Positions 33,360 through 44,914 of a stretch of 64,000 nucleotides of DNA are shown here, piece after piece (the stretch's first letter is position 1; every line of letters starts with the position of its first letter). Origin of the DNA: Quillaja saponaria (lineage: Eukaryota; Streptophyta; Magnoliopsida; Fabales; Quillajaceae); assembly GCA_029379385.1 (NCBI GenBank), contig CM055606.1:4154001-4218000 (forward strand), written 5' to 3'. The notes under the pieces were generated by a model. It was not told the DNA's origin, made no database searches, and saw only the letters and a list, made by a program, of their open reading frames with translations. A program made the translations under genes and the position numbers.

Positions 33360-33820
33360 ACATGGGTTATATGAACTTCCCAATATCAAGATAGAAGACT
33401 TTGGATTTTACATAGAAGAGGTTGATTAGCATTTGAGCTATGTGAGCCTTTAGTAAAAAATTAACCACCAACTGAGAATCAGTCTCCATGATAACCTTCT
33501 TGTACCCCAAGTTCCAAGCAGCTAGTAAACCTAACCTCAGAGCCCAAGCCTTATAGAATAGCACCATCTAAGATTTTTCCCTACACCAAGCAGCTGACCA
33601 CCATTACTATCTTTAATTACTCCTATAGCACTATCATTCCCATGGTTTCCCCTAGAAGCTCTATCTGTATTTACCTTCACCCAACCCATTAGTGGACTAC
33701 ACCACCTAATCATCAAATCCATCTTCTGAATTTTAGGAGAAGCTATGCTAAGAGCTTCGGTTGCATTGGAGATTTCAACCACATACCTTTGGATCAGAGG
33801 GCTTGGGTTGGTAGGCACTA
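33360..33820 (-). pseudogene. LINE RNase H-like domain
   Basis: The minus strand encodes GWVKVNTDRASRGNHGNDSA and IGVIKDSNGGQLLGVGKNL from 33680 downward; after a frame change come AWALRLGLLAAWNLGYKKVI and METDSQLVVNFLL at 33560-33430. This is the plant RVT_3 / RNase H-like fold with the first Asp (NTD) and METDS motifs. The usual Asp of the NTDGA motif is kept and the following Gly is changed (NTDRA). A frameshift splits the domain near 33540. Confidence 0.85.
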
Positions 33821-33989
33821 GAAATCAACATCAAGTGACTTTTATTATGCCACATCCAATCATCCAAGAAGTAATACTGAAGATTAATGCCCATGTGCCA
33901 AATTGGCTCTTGGTATCATCTTGAAGATTGTGTTGCAACCATTGAATGGTATCCTAGTGAAAGAACTACCTATTGAGCGAGCCATTACC

Positions 33990-34465
33990 AACCACATTCC
34001 ATATAGAAACCGCCCTAGGACAATCACGAAGAGCATGTAAGATAATCTCATTTTGCATGTTAAAATCTAGACATAACAGGCTAACAAAATCATCCTTGTG
34101 ACTCTTTTACAATTAGTTATCAACCCGTCATTTGCTACCCTCCAAAGAAAAAAACTACGAGAACTAACACAAAGGGTACATTCCTAAACCCAAATAAGCT
34201 TTCATAATGGATTTGTATCTTTGTGATGTATTTTCATAAGTAAATCATAGGCAAAGGTAGTTGAGAAAAGTCCACTAGTAGATTTCCCCAAAGCAAGTTT
34301 ATCATCCTCGTCTTCCTTACATGCCAGCAGTAAACTCCTTATCTTATCACACACCTCACAGGGTAGTAGCGAAGCAAGCTTGCTATAGTTCCAATCTCCC
34401 TCTTCAATGATAAAATCCTTCACAATCATAAGCTTATCCCACAGATCCACCATGCTTGTTGCCAA
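33990..34465 (-). pseudogene. LINE zf-RVT region
   Basis: 34465-34202 encodes VVDLW-like and WNYSKLASLLPCEVCDKIRS, then GKSTSGLFSTTFAYDLLMK, the usual segment before the zf-RVT zinc-binding region. Below 34150 pieces such as ILHALRDCPRAVSIWNVVG (about 34050-33980) match the H.LRDC...W end. Frames are broken between the two. Confidence 0.75.
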
Positions 34466-34879
34466 ACCAAGTAAAGGCCTAGTAGCTGGGACCTAGTTGT
34501 CCACCCAAAATCTTATAGTATAGCCATTGTTCACAACCCATCTAGTCTCATACAAAAGGTCAAGGCCAAATTCTACAAAGCTCCTTCTAAAACATAAAGT
34601 TTGCGTGCTTCGGAGTCTAGACTATAAGGTAGTAGTATCTGTTAAGACACCCAAGTCATTTTCATCATGAAAGCTTGATTAAAAACCCGATGGTCTTTAA
34701 GACCCAAGCCACCTCTATTTTTACTCTTTGTCATCACCTCCCAATTGATGGTATGCATTCTCCTTAGGGTGTTAGTTTCCCCTCAGAGAAATTTACGGCT
34801 TAACTTCATAAGATCATTACATATCAATAGGGGTAGGGAAGTAGCTTGCATGGAATAGACCAGAATCGCTTGGATGACA

Positions 34880-36060
34880 TATTACACTAAAGTGAGACAA
34901 CCATCCATAGATAAATAGTGCACCTTCCAATTAGGTAGCCTGTGGGTAACCTTCTCAATAATATGATCGAAATGGCATCTAGTAATATGACCATGAAAAA
35001 GAGGAACTCCTAGATATTTCCCAAGATCGTCAATCGAGTGAAAACTTGTAATGAATTCAATACTCTTTCTAGTGCCACTTTTCACTCATTTGCTAGAATA
35101 AAAATGAGTCTTGTTAGTGTTCATCATTTGGCCAGATGCCTCACCAAATTCACTAGTTTTTTTAACAACAAAAACTTGTTCCTTTGAAGCTTCCATGAAA
35201 AGTAGTACATCATCTGCAAACATAAGATGAGAAAATAATGGTCCATGTTGGCCAACCTTCATAGGTTTCCAAAGTCCAATTTGAATTTTTTCAGCAATAA
35301 GATGGCTTAACCTCTCTATACAAAGAACAAAAATATAAGGGAGAGAGAGGGTCACCTTGTCTAATCCCCCTAGTAGGTCAGAACGGGTCAATGATTCCTC
35401 CATTCTAGAGAATTTGAAAATTGGTGGAAGTAATGCAATTCATAATCACCTCAATCAAATTGGGCACAAGTCCTACTTTACTCAAAGTATCTCTAATGAA
35501 AGTCCAGCTCAATCTATCATAAGTCTTCTCAAGGCCAACTTTAACAACCATGAATTGTGTCTTGCCATTCAATTGTCTTATGGAACGAAGAAGTTCCTGT
35601 GTGATGACTATGTTATCTTGAATCCTCCTACTAGGCATAAAGCTCACTTGGGAAAGACAACTTGGGTCATGATTCCTTTGAGCCTATTAACAAGAATCTT
35701 CGGAAGTAGTTTATAAGCAACATTATATAGAATAATTAGCCGAAGTGGGTCATATTAATTGGGTGATCAATTTTGGGGATAATAGTAATAGAAGTATTGT
35801 TCACACCATGTAAAAAGGAGGGGGTCCTAAAAGCACTCTTTAACCAACTTACAAACGAAATTGCTAACAACATGCCATCAATTTTGATAAAAGACCACTT
35901 GAAACCCATCCGACCCCTATAGTTTTAAAGAGGTGCATGTCAAAAAGGGCTTTCTTTATCTCTGATTCATCCACATCCATATTAAGGCTCTTGTATATCA
36001 CAATCCAAAATAACCGAAAAAGCATGATTGGATATGTAATGAAGGGCGGCATTTACTTCC
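34880..36060 (-). pseudogene. LINE reverse transcriptase domain
   Basis: Pieces on the minus strand in order: 36052-35864 (EIKKALFDMHLFKTIGV), 35647-35405 (PSRRIQDNIVITQELLRSI, then KVGLEKTYDRLSWTFIRDTL), 35403-35086 (SLPYIFVLCIERLSHLI, then HLMFADDVLLFMEAS), and 35085-34882 (DLGKYLGVPLFHGHITRCHF). The FADD box of the catalytic site is intact. The order and spacing are those of the RVT_1 domain of plant L1 elements, which copies the RNA at the nicked target. Frames change between pieces and there are stops, so it is not functional as a whole. Confidence 0.88.
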
Positions 36061-36699
36061 TTTTGAAATAAAGATTGATAATAGCTTCGAGAAATAATTT
36101 TAAATTTGTCTTGGGTGTCCTCTTAGACTCCCATATCATCTTGTAAGACTAAGACTTTATTCCTGCGATGCCTATTAGTAGCAGTATTATGAAAGAAACT
36201 GGTGTTTCTATTTCTATATAAAACCTACATGCTCCTTGATTTTTGAAACCAAGCCAATTCCTCCTAATGTAAAATAAATAAGAGGTCTTGGTGGGCTTCA
36301 ATTTCTGGCCGAGTCAAATGATCACTATTAGAACGTTCCATTGCTAATTGGATTCCTTGGAGCTATGCCATGGTTCTCTTCCACATATTTATGTTGCCAA
36401 AGGTACAATAATTCCAGCTTTCAGTAGATCAACAACCTTGACCAACATATCTTTCATTTGAGTGGTTTGATTCCTAATGTTGGGACATAAAAGCAAGAAA
36501 GTCTTGGTGTGTAAGCCACATGGCTTCAAAATGGAAAGGTTTGGCCAATACTGAATTTCCCACACTATCCTAAATTGAGTAATAAAAGGTTATGATCTGA
36601 TGTTATCTAAGCAAGGTTTTGAATATTACTGGAGTTGTGTAAATTAACCTACTGCGAATTGACAAGCACTGGATCCAATCTTTTGAAGACCCTATCATA

Positions 36700-37215
36700 G
36701 CCACCCTTTTTGGCTCATTTCCACTTGAATCTAGCTCATTTGGCTTCTAAGTCCATTAAATTGCAGTCCTCAATCCAGTTAGAAAATTGATTGAACTTAC
36801 CAATGTTAATTGGGATACCCCTACATTTTTCAGTAGAACTAAAAATCTCATTAAAATCTCCCAATAAACACCAGGTTCCATTAATCCCTTGAGAAATCTG
36901 CCAAACTTCACTAAACAATCCCTTTAAATATCTTCTACAGGGCTTGCATAAACAGTTGTAAAATACTACAAGCCTTGGCGATTATCGTGAATTAAGCAAT
37001 GCATGAATTGAGAACTAGATTGGCACACACATAAGTCTGCTTTCCCAAAGTTTCATAGAATCCATATTCCACTCGTAAAACCATTAGCTTCCTCCAAAAC
37101 AAAATTAGGAAAACCTATGTTCCAAAGTCTTTGTTCCCAATTATACGTGGCTCCAAAATCATAAGAATATTGGGTTTATGCACCCTCACAGAGTTCAAGA
37201 CACTTATGAAACTGG
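36700..37215 (-). pseudogene. LINE AP-endonuclease-like domain
   Basis: The start of ORF2 on the minus strand is near 37215 (phrases such as SVRVHKPNILMILEP in broken frames). 36918-36736 encodes GTWCLLGDFNEIFSSTEKCR, then FSNWIEDCNLMDLE, with the GDFN motif of the exonuclease-endonuclease-phosphatase family that nicks the target DNA. Stops occur within it. Confidence 0.8.
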
Positions 37216-40200
37216 GACTTCCAGCTTCACGACATTTCCATGATAATATGATCATAAAAACAAATAGGATAAGATAACCAACCAACTTACTGGCTCACAT
37301 TATCAACCATACAGCCTCCTCTGCCCTTGCCAATGACTATACCATCATTCCCATGCACTACGATAGTATCTTTCACAAGCTTCTCTTTCTTGGTCTTATC
37401 ATCAAGAGGTTTCGGTAGGTGCTCTAGGTTATTCTTAATGGATTACGAACCGGTTGGAGGATTACGCTACCGGTTGGAGGATTACGCTTCAAGTTATCAC
37501 CAGGATGGAGAGGAAAAGTTAAACTCATATAGGTTATTTGGTCCTCTTGGGAGTAGGCAGTCGTTAGATAGAATGGGTTTGCAAAAGAGTTTAGATCTTG
37601 GTTGTGTAAACACCCTGGACTTAGGATAGACATCTATTGCATGGTCTTAGATATTTCGAGCCCTTTGCTTCCCTTTTTTTGTATCGAGCCCAAGCTCACT
37701 TTGGTTGGAAGCCTTACCATCTTCAATACTTAGTCATGGAGTATCTCCCGAAAGCATATAAAAAGTATCCCTCTCAATCAGCACTTGATTAGTCCCTTTA
37801 CTTTTTGGACCTCTTGTTATCATAGGAGTTTCCTTAACTCATTGACTTTGTTAATTGGCATGGTTTCCTAATCCTTAGCTAGCAGCTTCCAAATCATGTG
37901 AGACTTCAAACCTAGATCCTTGATCCTCGGAGTATTGGTTAACATGATAATCGTCAGTTATTGGCTTTCTCTTTTCTCTACCCTTACTACCATCTCAAAT
38001 TACAGATCTTGCCCTTTGCCTTAATCGGTTTTCATCCTTTCTAGACTAACATCTAGTCTCTATACTTGGAACTTGAAGAGTTATTTTAGTCATTATTTTC
38101 CCCCCATCGATGATTAACCTCTTGCATGAGGATTTCCGCTTCTGACATAGCTTCTTGTGGACCATTCCTAAGTTTTATCCTCAGTAGAGTGGCAATAATG
38201 TCCATATTTATAGAAGACTAGGTGCAACCCTTTGTATTCAATACGTTGTATTGGCTTCCTGAGTCTATATCAAGAAAAAAGAGGTTTCAAGAGCTTGATC
38301 TTAATACAGACCTATGAAAAGTTTCCTTTGTCAGCTTGACTTGTGTTGAGTCGCACTTAATTGGATTTCCAATTCTCTGAGCTAGGAGTGTTAAGAATTT
38401 CTCATCATGGTATTCGATTGGAATGCTAGGGAAATGAACCCATACAGTAACTTGTACTCATCTCCCCTGTCATAGGATTAAAATTGTACTCCTATTTTCA
38501 GTATTGTCAGAAAATGGTCTATAATCAACCAGTGGCCTCATTTTTTGCACTGAATCAAAGTTTATCGACTTTGAAAATATCACAAAAAAGAACTCATTGC
38601 CTAGATCAATCACTTTCAAAATTCGATGAAGGTTTCCAGATTTGATAAAGCTTTTTACATAAGAAATTGTATCCTATTCTTTTCCCTAGTATTCTGATTA
38701 CCAGTGATTTCCTCCAAGGAGATCTTAACCTTGTCTTTTCTTCCTTGGTTAAACGAATATCCTGGTAATCCTCACAATTTGACCAGTCCTCATCACCAAT
38801 ATCATCATCACTGTGAAGGTCCCATTCTTCAACATCTGACTCCTAACTTTCAACATCCATGCCCTCATTCCTTACATCTTATTCTAGAACAGAATCCTTA
38901 TGAGAGATTCTTCAAGACACTTATGAAACTAGGATTTCTAGCTCAATAGCAGTTCCATGATAATATGATCATAAAAACAAATAGGATAAGACAACCAACC
39001 AACTTACTGGCACACATTTTTAGCCACACAGCCTCCATTTGCCCTCTGCCAATGACCATACCATCATTCTTATGCACTACATCAGTATCTTTCATAGGTG
39101 TCTCTTTCTTAGTCGTATCATAAAGAGGTTTCAGTGGGTGTTCTAGGTTATTCTTAGTGGATTGCGAACCAGGTAGAGGATTACGCTTCAAGTTATCACC
39201 AGGATAAGGAGGAAAAGTCGAACTCACATAGGTTATTTGGTTTTCTTAAGGAGTAGCCAATCGTTAGATATATTTGGGTTTGCAAAAGAGTTTAAACCCT
39301 AGTTATGTGAACACTCTGGACTTAGGATAGACATTTGTTGTATGGCCTTATAGTCTTTCGAGCCATTTGCCTTCCTTTTTTGTATCAAGCCCAAGCCTAC
39401 TTTGGTTGGAAGCCCTACTATCTTCAATATTTAGTTGTGGACTATCTACCAAAAGCATATAATAAGTACCCCTCTTAATCAACACTTGATTAGCCCCCTT
39501 AATTTTGGACCTCTCATTATCATATAAGTTTCCTTAACTAACTCACTAACTTTCTTGATTGGCATAGTTTCTTGATCCTTAGTAGCAACTTCCAAATCAT
39601 GTAAGACTTCAAACCTAGATCCTTGATCGTCGAAGTTTTAGTTACCATGATGATTATTAGTTACCTGGCTTTCTCTTCTTTCTACCCCTACTACCATCTC
39701 TAATTATAGATCTGCCCTCTTGCCTAATCGATTTTTGTCCTTTCTGTTCTAACATCCAGTCCCCATACTTGGAACTTGAAGAGTTCTTCTAGTCATTGTT
39801 TCTCCCACATTGATGATCAACCTCCTGCATAAGGATTTTCGCTTTCGACATAGCTTATTGTGGACCATTCTTAGTTTTATCTTCCCATGAGCATAACTCA
39901 GTAGAAGTGGTAACAATGTCCACAATTATAGCAAACTAGGTGCAGCCCTTCGTATTCAATACGATGTATTTGCTACTTGAGTCTATATTAAGAAATAAGA
40001 GGTTCGATAGGTTAATCTCAATACATACTAGTGAAAAGTTTTCTCTATCAGCTTGACTTGTGGAGTCGCACCTAACTAGCTTTCTAATTCTCTGAGCTAG
40101 CTATTTTAAGAATTTCTCGTCATAGTATTAGATTGGAATGCTAGGAAAATGAACCCATAAAATTACTATACTCAACTCCCCCGTCATAGGATTAAAATTG

Positions 40201-40604
40201 TTCTCATATTTTCATATTGTCAGATAATAGTCCATAATCATCCATGGCCCCTCTTTCTACACTGAGTCCAAGTCTACCAACTTTGAAAATCTCCCTAAAA
40301 TGAACTTATTGCCCAGGTCAATCACCTTTAAAATTCTACGAGATTTCCAAATTTGATAGAGCTTTTTACATAGGAAATTGTATCCTATTCTTTTCCACAA
40401 CATACTGATTACCAGTGATTTCCTCCAAGGAGATCTCAGTCTTGTCTTTTCTACCTTAGTTAAACGAATATCCTGGCAATCCTCACAATCTGAACCAGTC
40501 CTCATTGTCAAGGTCCCATTCTTCGACACTTGACTACTCACTTTCAACATCCATGCCCTCATTCCCTACATCTCCATATAGAACAAAATCCTTATAGGAG
40601 ATTC
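37195..40604 (-). repeat. Tandem duplication of the LINE 5' region, unit about 1.7 kb
   Basis: The sequence 37195-38909 and 38910-40604 are two diverged direct copies. Landmarks: TCAAGACACTTATGAAACT at 37195 and 38912; AATATGATCATAAAAACAAA at about 37245 and 38960; TGATTACCAGTGATTTCCTC at about 38695 and 40407. The junction GAGATTCTTCAAGACAC joins ORF1's start side (GAGATTCTTCC at 40598) to the endonuclease start (GTTCAAGACAC), with TTC shared at the break. Confidence 0.85.
37216..38909 (-). pseudogene. LINE ORF1, inner copy (DUF4283 and zinc-knuckle gag-like protein)
   Basis: A decayed ORF1 next to ORF2. On the minus strand broken frames give WVHFPSIPIEYHDEKFL-type sequence near 38440-38390 and a degenerate zinc knuckle near 38215-38170 (FYKYGHYCHS), in which the first two Cys of CYNCGHYGH are lost. 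Near 37449-37490 a 20-bp piece ACCGGTTGGAGGATTACGCT occurs twice in tandem and is absent from the outer copy. ORF1 proteins of plant L1 elements bind the element's RNA. The copy is the product of the tandem duplication described for 37195-40604. Confidence 0.75.
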
Positions 40605-40773
40605 TTCCATTTGTAATCCTTTCCAAAAGAGGATAATCAACTCTAATACCAGCAGATTCTCCAATGCCCATTTCAACTTTTTTGTTGCTTATTTGGAGCA
40701 AATCTTCCTCCTTCACCGATCTTCGAGCAAATCTTCCTCCTCCGCTGATCTCCTCGGTCTCCTCTCTCCTCAC
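38910..40773 (-). pseudogene. LINE ORF1, outer copy (DUF4283 and zinc knuckle) with the original start
   Basis: The ATG at 40773 opens MRREETEEISGGGRFARRSV and DYPLLERITNGRISYKDFVL. DUF4283-like sequence follows near 40440-40030 in shifting frames (NKFILGRFSKLVDLDSV, a PW-xMDYYL-type segment, then WVHFPSIPI and YYDEKFL). A CCHC zinc knuckle (CYNCGH) is readable near 39935. The C-terminal part (39227-38943) has NGMVIGRGQMEAVWLKMC. The copy ends with a short piece of the endonuclease start (38910-38945), so this unit carries a truncated junction to ORF2. Confidence 0.75.
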
Positions 40774-40799
40774 CTTCCCTTATGCTCTCTATATCAAAA

Positions 40800-41380
40800 T
40801 GTAAGATTGAATGTAGGTTGAAATTTTTTTTTTTTTTTTGAAATTTGAACCACTATAGATGAAAAACTAAAAACTTCTCAATTTTAAAATAATCTATATG
40901 AGATAAAAGAATTTAAATAATTTTATTTTATATGGAATGATTTTGTTTAATCTATTAAAGTCCTAACAAATAGTTATTTTTTATGTACAAAATAGGATTA
41001 AGAAAAAAAAAATTACAACAACAACAATAACAAAATGGATTGGAGATTCACCAATGGCTAGAAAAAAAAAATCTTAATTAAAAAAAAATTATTTCTTTAC
41101 TACTAAAAAATAAAGAGAGAAAGAGAGAGTATGAGAATAAATTTAAATCAAGTTTTTGATTTGATTAAATAATAAAGTGTGATTAGTTAGAAAAATAAAT
41201 ATTTCCATAAAACACAAAGACCGAAATTATAAGGCATAACTAAGTGTGATAGATTAGAAAAATAAATATTTCCATGCTCGATAAGTGGAGGAAAAGTACA
41301 TTGATTCCTATTTATAACAATAAAAGGGATATATAAAGTTGTAATAATTATCAAAGGATAAAACTTATAAGACATACAAT
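40800..41380. other. AT-rich spacer with a short direct repeat
   Basis: A poly(T) of about 17 lies near 40828. AGTGTGATTAGTTAGAAAAA (41176) and AGTGTGATAGATTAGAAAAA (about 41241), each followed by TAAATATTTCCAT, form a 66-bp tandem pair. No gene is visible. Confidence 0.55.
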
Positions 41381-42600
41381 GAAACTTTGGGATATGTTAA
41401 TTAAGCGTAGGTTTAAAAAGGAGACTATAGTTTTAGATAATCAACTTGGGTTTATGCCAAGAAGGATCTATGATAAAGGTTATTTTCTACGTAGATAATT
41501 AATGGAGAAATATAGATATAAGAAAAATAATCTCCAAATGATCTTTATTGATATATAAAAAGCGTATGATAGGATGCCGAAAAGAATCTTGTGGTGGGCT
41601 GTTGAGAAAAAGAAAGTATAGATTAAGTATGTAAAAGTGATTAATTAAGGATATGTATGAATGAGTAATGCCTAATGTACGAACCGTAAATAATATGACT
41701 GAAGAGTGACCAAAAGGCAATAAGCCTTTCATCAATGATCATCCTTAAGCCCTTATATATTTGCTTTAATCATGGCAACATATATGTCATTCAGGACAGG
41801 GTTTTGTGGTGTATGCTCTTCACCTGATGAGATTGTTTTAGTAGATGAGGCTAGAGTAGACCTATTAAGTTAGAATTTAAAGGTTTTTAATTGGACAAAA
41901 ATCGAGTATGTAGAGTATACTTTTAGCTACACCAAAGGAGGCTCAACTGAAGTGATTTTGGATGGCCATGAAATCTCGATGAAGTAAGTGTTTAAGTATT
42001 CTTTTTTACAAAAAAGATGGAACAATTGAGTATGATATAAATCACATAATTAAGGCAAGATTGATGAAATGGAAAAGTGGTTTGAGAGTCTTATATGATC
42101 CTAAAATCCCAAATAGGTTGAAAGAAAAATTCTATAGGACGGCAGTAAGGCAGACTATATATATGGTTCTGAATATTGGGTAGTTAAGAAACAAAACTCA
42201 CATAAAATGAGAGTTCCTGAAATGCGAATGTTGAGATAGATTAAATGACATGCAAGAAAATATAGAATAAGAAATGAGAAGAAGTAGAGGAAGGTGGAGG
42301 TTGCACCTACTGAAGATAAAATGAGAGAAAACTGCTTGTGATGGTTTAGACATATCTAACATAGGCTGGTGGATGCCATAGTTAGGAGAGACGACATGGT
42401 GTAGGTGGACAAGGTTAGAAGGAATAGAGAGATACCAAAAATTACACGAGGATAAGTTCTTAAAAATGATATGATTGCTATGGGTCTCACTAAAAGTGAT
42501 ATTTGAGATTCATGTAAATGAAATAAAATGATTCATATAACCAATTTTAACTAATTTAAGATTTAAACTTCAAGTGAGTTAAGTTTACATTGTTGTAAAA
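41380..42600 (+). pseudogene. RTE-type LINE reverse transcriptase, decayed
   Basis: The plus strand encodes DNQLGFMPRRIYDKGYFLRR, LMEKYRYKKNNLQMIFIDI, KAYDRMPKRILWWAVEKKKV, LSPYIFALIMA, DEIVLVDEARVDLL, EVILDGHEISMK, KKQNSHKMRVPEMRMLR, KYRIRNEKK and VEVAPTEDKMRENCL-WFRH, in the family's usual order, with stops between nearly all of them. The catalytic YADD region is destroyed (only DEIVLVDE remains). The tail near 42530-42605 (ACCAATTTTAACTAATTTAA, then TTGTTGT) resembles the 3' end of plant RTE elements (CCCAACTAATTGGGATTAAG...). It runs opposite to the L1 element to its left. Confidence 0.85.
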
Positions 42601-43636
42601 ATTTATTTTCATTGTTGTTTCTTGATGGAAGAGCAAAAATAAAAATAAAAAATTACTAGTGTGGCCATTAAGCATAACATATTTAGTTAATAAAGATAGG
42701 GAAGAGAAATATAGCTCCTGTATGATTAGCTTTTAAAAGAGCTTTTGGATTTAAACTATTCTACAAAGTTGTTTGGTAATAGAGGTTTTATTTTTTAAGT
42801 TTTACGGAAGAGTATTTTTGGACTTTTAGAGTTCTAAAAGCTGAAGTTAGAAAAAAAAAGCTTTTTTTTTTATCAAATAGAAAACAAGAGACATTTAAAT
42901 AAATTTTAATAATATTTTATTTAGACAAATATAAACCATAATATTTGTCAAACTGGTTTTTTAGTAATTTTAATACTCAATATTTTTTGTAAAAAAAAAT
43001 CAAATAATTTTTTTATATCTCACAGCATTTTTATGTTAACTAGTTCAAATATTTTTTCAACTTTTTATACAATACTTTTAAATAATTTTACATGAAAAGT
43101 ATTTTTATATACTATTTTTATACATAACTTAACCTAAGAGGGTCATAATGTTCAACTTGAACCATTCTAATTAGCTTAGAATTAATTTTAATAAATATTA
43201 AATATTTTAGACTAAATTAATAGATTTTAGCTTCCACCTATTAGAAGCAAAATGTAGGCCATCGCATTATCACTTTGCACCTCTCCCGGGGTTAAAAAGT
43301 GTTACATTTAATTTATTTCTTTCTCTTTAGCATATTAGTTTAAATTCCAACACTACTAGCAGGAAATTGAAATTGGAAACTTGAAGAAAACATTAAATAA
43401 ATAAGGCAGAATGTTAAATTTGGTCTTTCAAACTATCATTCTATTTCAATTATGTCAACAAACACTAAATTTCATTAGTGAGTGCAATATATTCTTTGAG
43501 TGATAAGCTGTTCTTCCAAGTGAAGATCCTACTTTCCAAATAGAAAGTTATGCCATCTTAGACTTGTGGATATAGAAAAACAGCCCATTTTGTAATGATT
43601 TAAAAGTTTGTAAGTATAGGATTGAAAATACTCTTA
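42601..43636. other. AT-rich spacer with no gene seen
   Basis: Contains AGCTTTTAAAAGAGCTTTTG (near 42728) and TTCTAAAAGCTGAAGTTAG (near 42832), which look like the ends of a small inverted-repeat element, but boundaries could not be fixed. Confidence 0.35.
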
Positions 43637-43760
43637 TATTATTTTTAAATTCAATTTGTAGTGATATTATTTTTAGATTCAAGTTGTAGTGATATTATTT
43701 TTAAATTCAAGTTGTATGGATATTATTTTTAAATTCAAGTTGTATTGATATTTTTTATTC
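43637..43760. repeat. 28-bp tandem repeat, about 4.4 units
   Basis: Units start TATTATTTTTAAATTCAAGT at 43637, 43665, 43693, 43721 and 43749, an exact 28-bp spacing. Each ends with TGTA(G/T)TGA. Confidence 0.88.
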
Positions 43761-44203
43761 ATGAGACCCAAAAATTAAATCTAATTTTAAAGACAAAATT
43801 TAAATATTTAATAATTTTATGTTACTGTTAATTTTTTAAAATTAATTTACTTAATCAATATTTTAAACATAAAAATGATAAAAGTGGTATGACATGTTTC
43901 AATTTAAAATTTAAGACTTATTTAGGAAGAAATCTTAAATGTGTGACTTATAGATAATATAAACTTATTATAGGACTTATTCTTACTTTTTCCTTTTTTT
44001 TTTAATTCTAATAAATAGATATCTTTTGTAAATAAAATGTTTAGTACATATAATTAACATCTTAAATAATTGATTAAAAAGGTTGCAAGTTATATCACTT
44101 TGAGATACATAATTTATTTATTATTTTTTTAAAAATTTAATTTTTTTGGAAGACAAAATTTAATGTTGGATCTTTTTAGAGGTGAGAAATTTACTGAAAA
44201 CAT

Positions 44204-44258
44204 GACTGTTGTTGTTTTATTATTGAAAACAACTGTTGTTGTTTTATTATTGAAACAA
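44204..44258. repeat. Short tandem duplication, 28-bp unit, two copies
   Basis: ACTGTTGTTGTTTTATTATT followed by GAAAAC occurs at 44204 and 44232. Confidence 0.8.
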
Positions 44259-44619
44259 CAGAACTTGGAAATTGGGATGCATTCCATGAGTGAATATCTT
44301 TCTTGAAGTGTGTATGAATATCTAGTGACTTGGAAAGCATGGCTCCTTCTGTATTTGAAAGAAAAAGCCCTCAATCAATGTGACTGGTTTTTAGCTTTTG
44401 TCTCCGTTTTGTTCAAAATGAAATGAATATGGTCTGCTATGCATCTCGAGTTGAAACATTTTTCTTTTTCTTTCCTTTTATTGTTGTTGTTGTTTTTTTT
44501 TTTTTTTTTTTGACAAAACTGAGTGGAAACATTTGACCCAACTCAAATTAACTGGTCTATGCTTAATTAGCATATTAAGTTAATAAAAATATTTAAAAAC
44601 TTAAATTTTGCATTATAAT

Positions 44620-44909
44620 TGTTGGTATTAGATTTTGTCGAGCTGGAGAGTTGATCACGAGGTCTCCTCCCCTGATCTTCAATAGATCTGCACGGGTGAT
44701 CATGTGGACTTGTAGCACTCCAATGCTCAAGTCAAAATAAGCAAATATGTATATGTGGAGAGTGAGAGAGAGTGAAGGAGAAGAATCCCTCATTACCTTG
44801 GAGCCTTAAGCTCCTGTATGTAGAATTTTCTGTCCAATAATATGATGACATGTGTCATGGCATCACGTGTCATGCTGGTATAGCGATTGGGTGAAATCTT
44901 GTACTAACA
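44620..44909 (-). mobile_element. Solo LTR of the LARD-like family
   Basis: It begins TGTTGGTATTAGATTTTGTC and ends GTACTAACA on the plus strand, with an exact 5-bp target duplication ATAAT (44615-44619 and 44910-44914). It shares with the 13264/16804 LTRs the order GTCGAGCTG, GGTCTCCTC, GATCTGCA(C/G)(G/A)GGTG and CTCAAGTCA, so it belongs to the same or a sister family. Orientation is set by this match. It is a different insertion event from the full element. Confidence 0.82.
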
Positions 44910-44914
44910 ATAAT

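Larger units (their letters stand above)
33158..40790 (-). mobile_element. L1-type LINE retrotransposon, degenerate, with duplicated ORF1
   Basis: Read on the minus strand: ORF1 (two tandem copies), then ORF2 with AP endonuclease, reverse transcriptase, zf-RVT and RNase H, then a 26-base poly(A) tail (plus-strand T at 33158-33183). The RNase H domain at the end of ORF2 is typical of plant L1 elements. The 5' end is near 40790, before ORF1's ATG at 40773. Stops and frameshifts occur throughout. No target duplication was found by eye. Confidence 0.88.
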
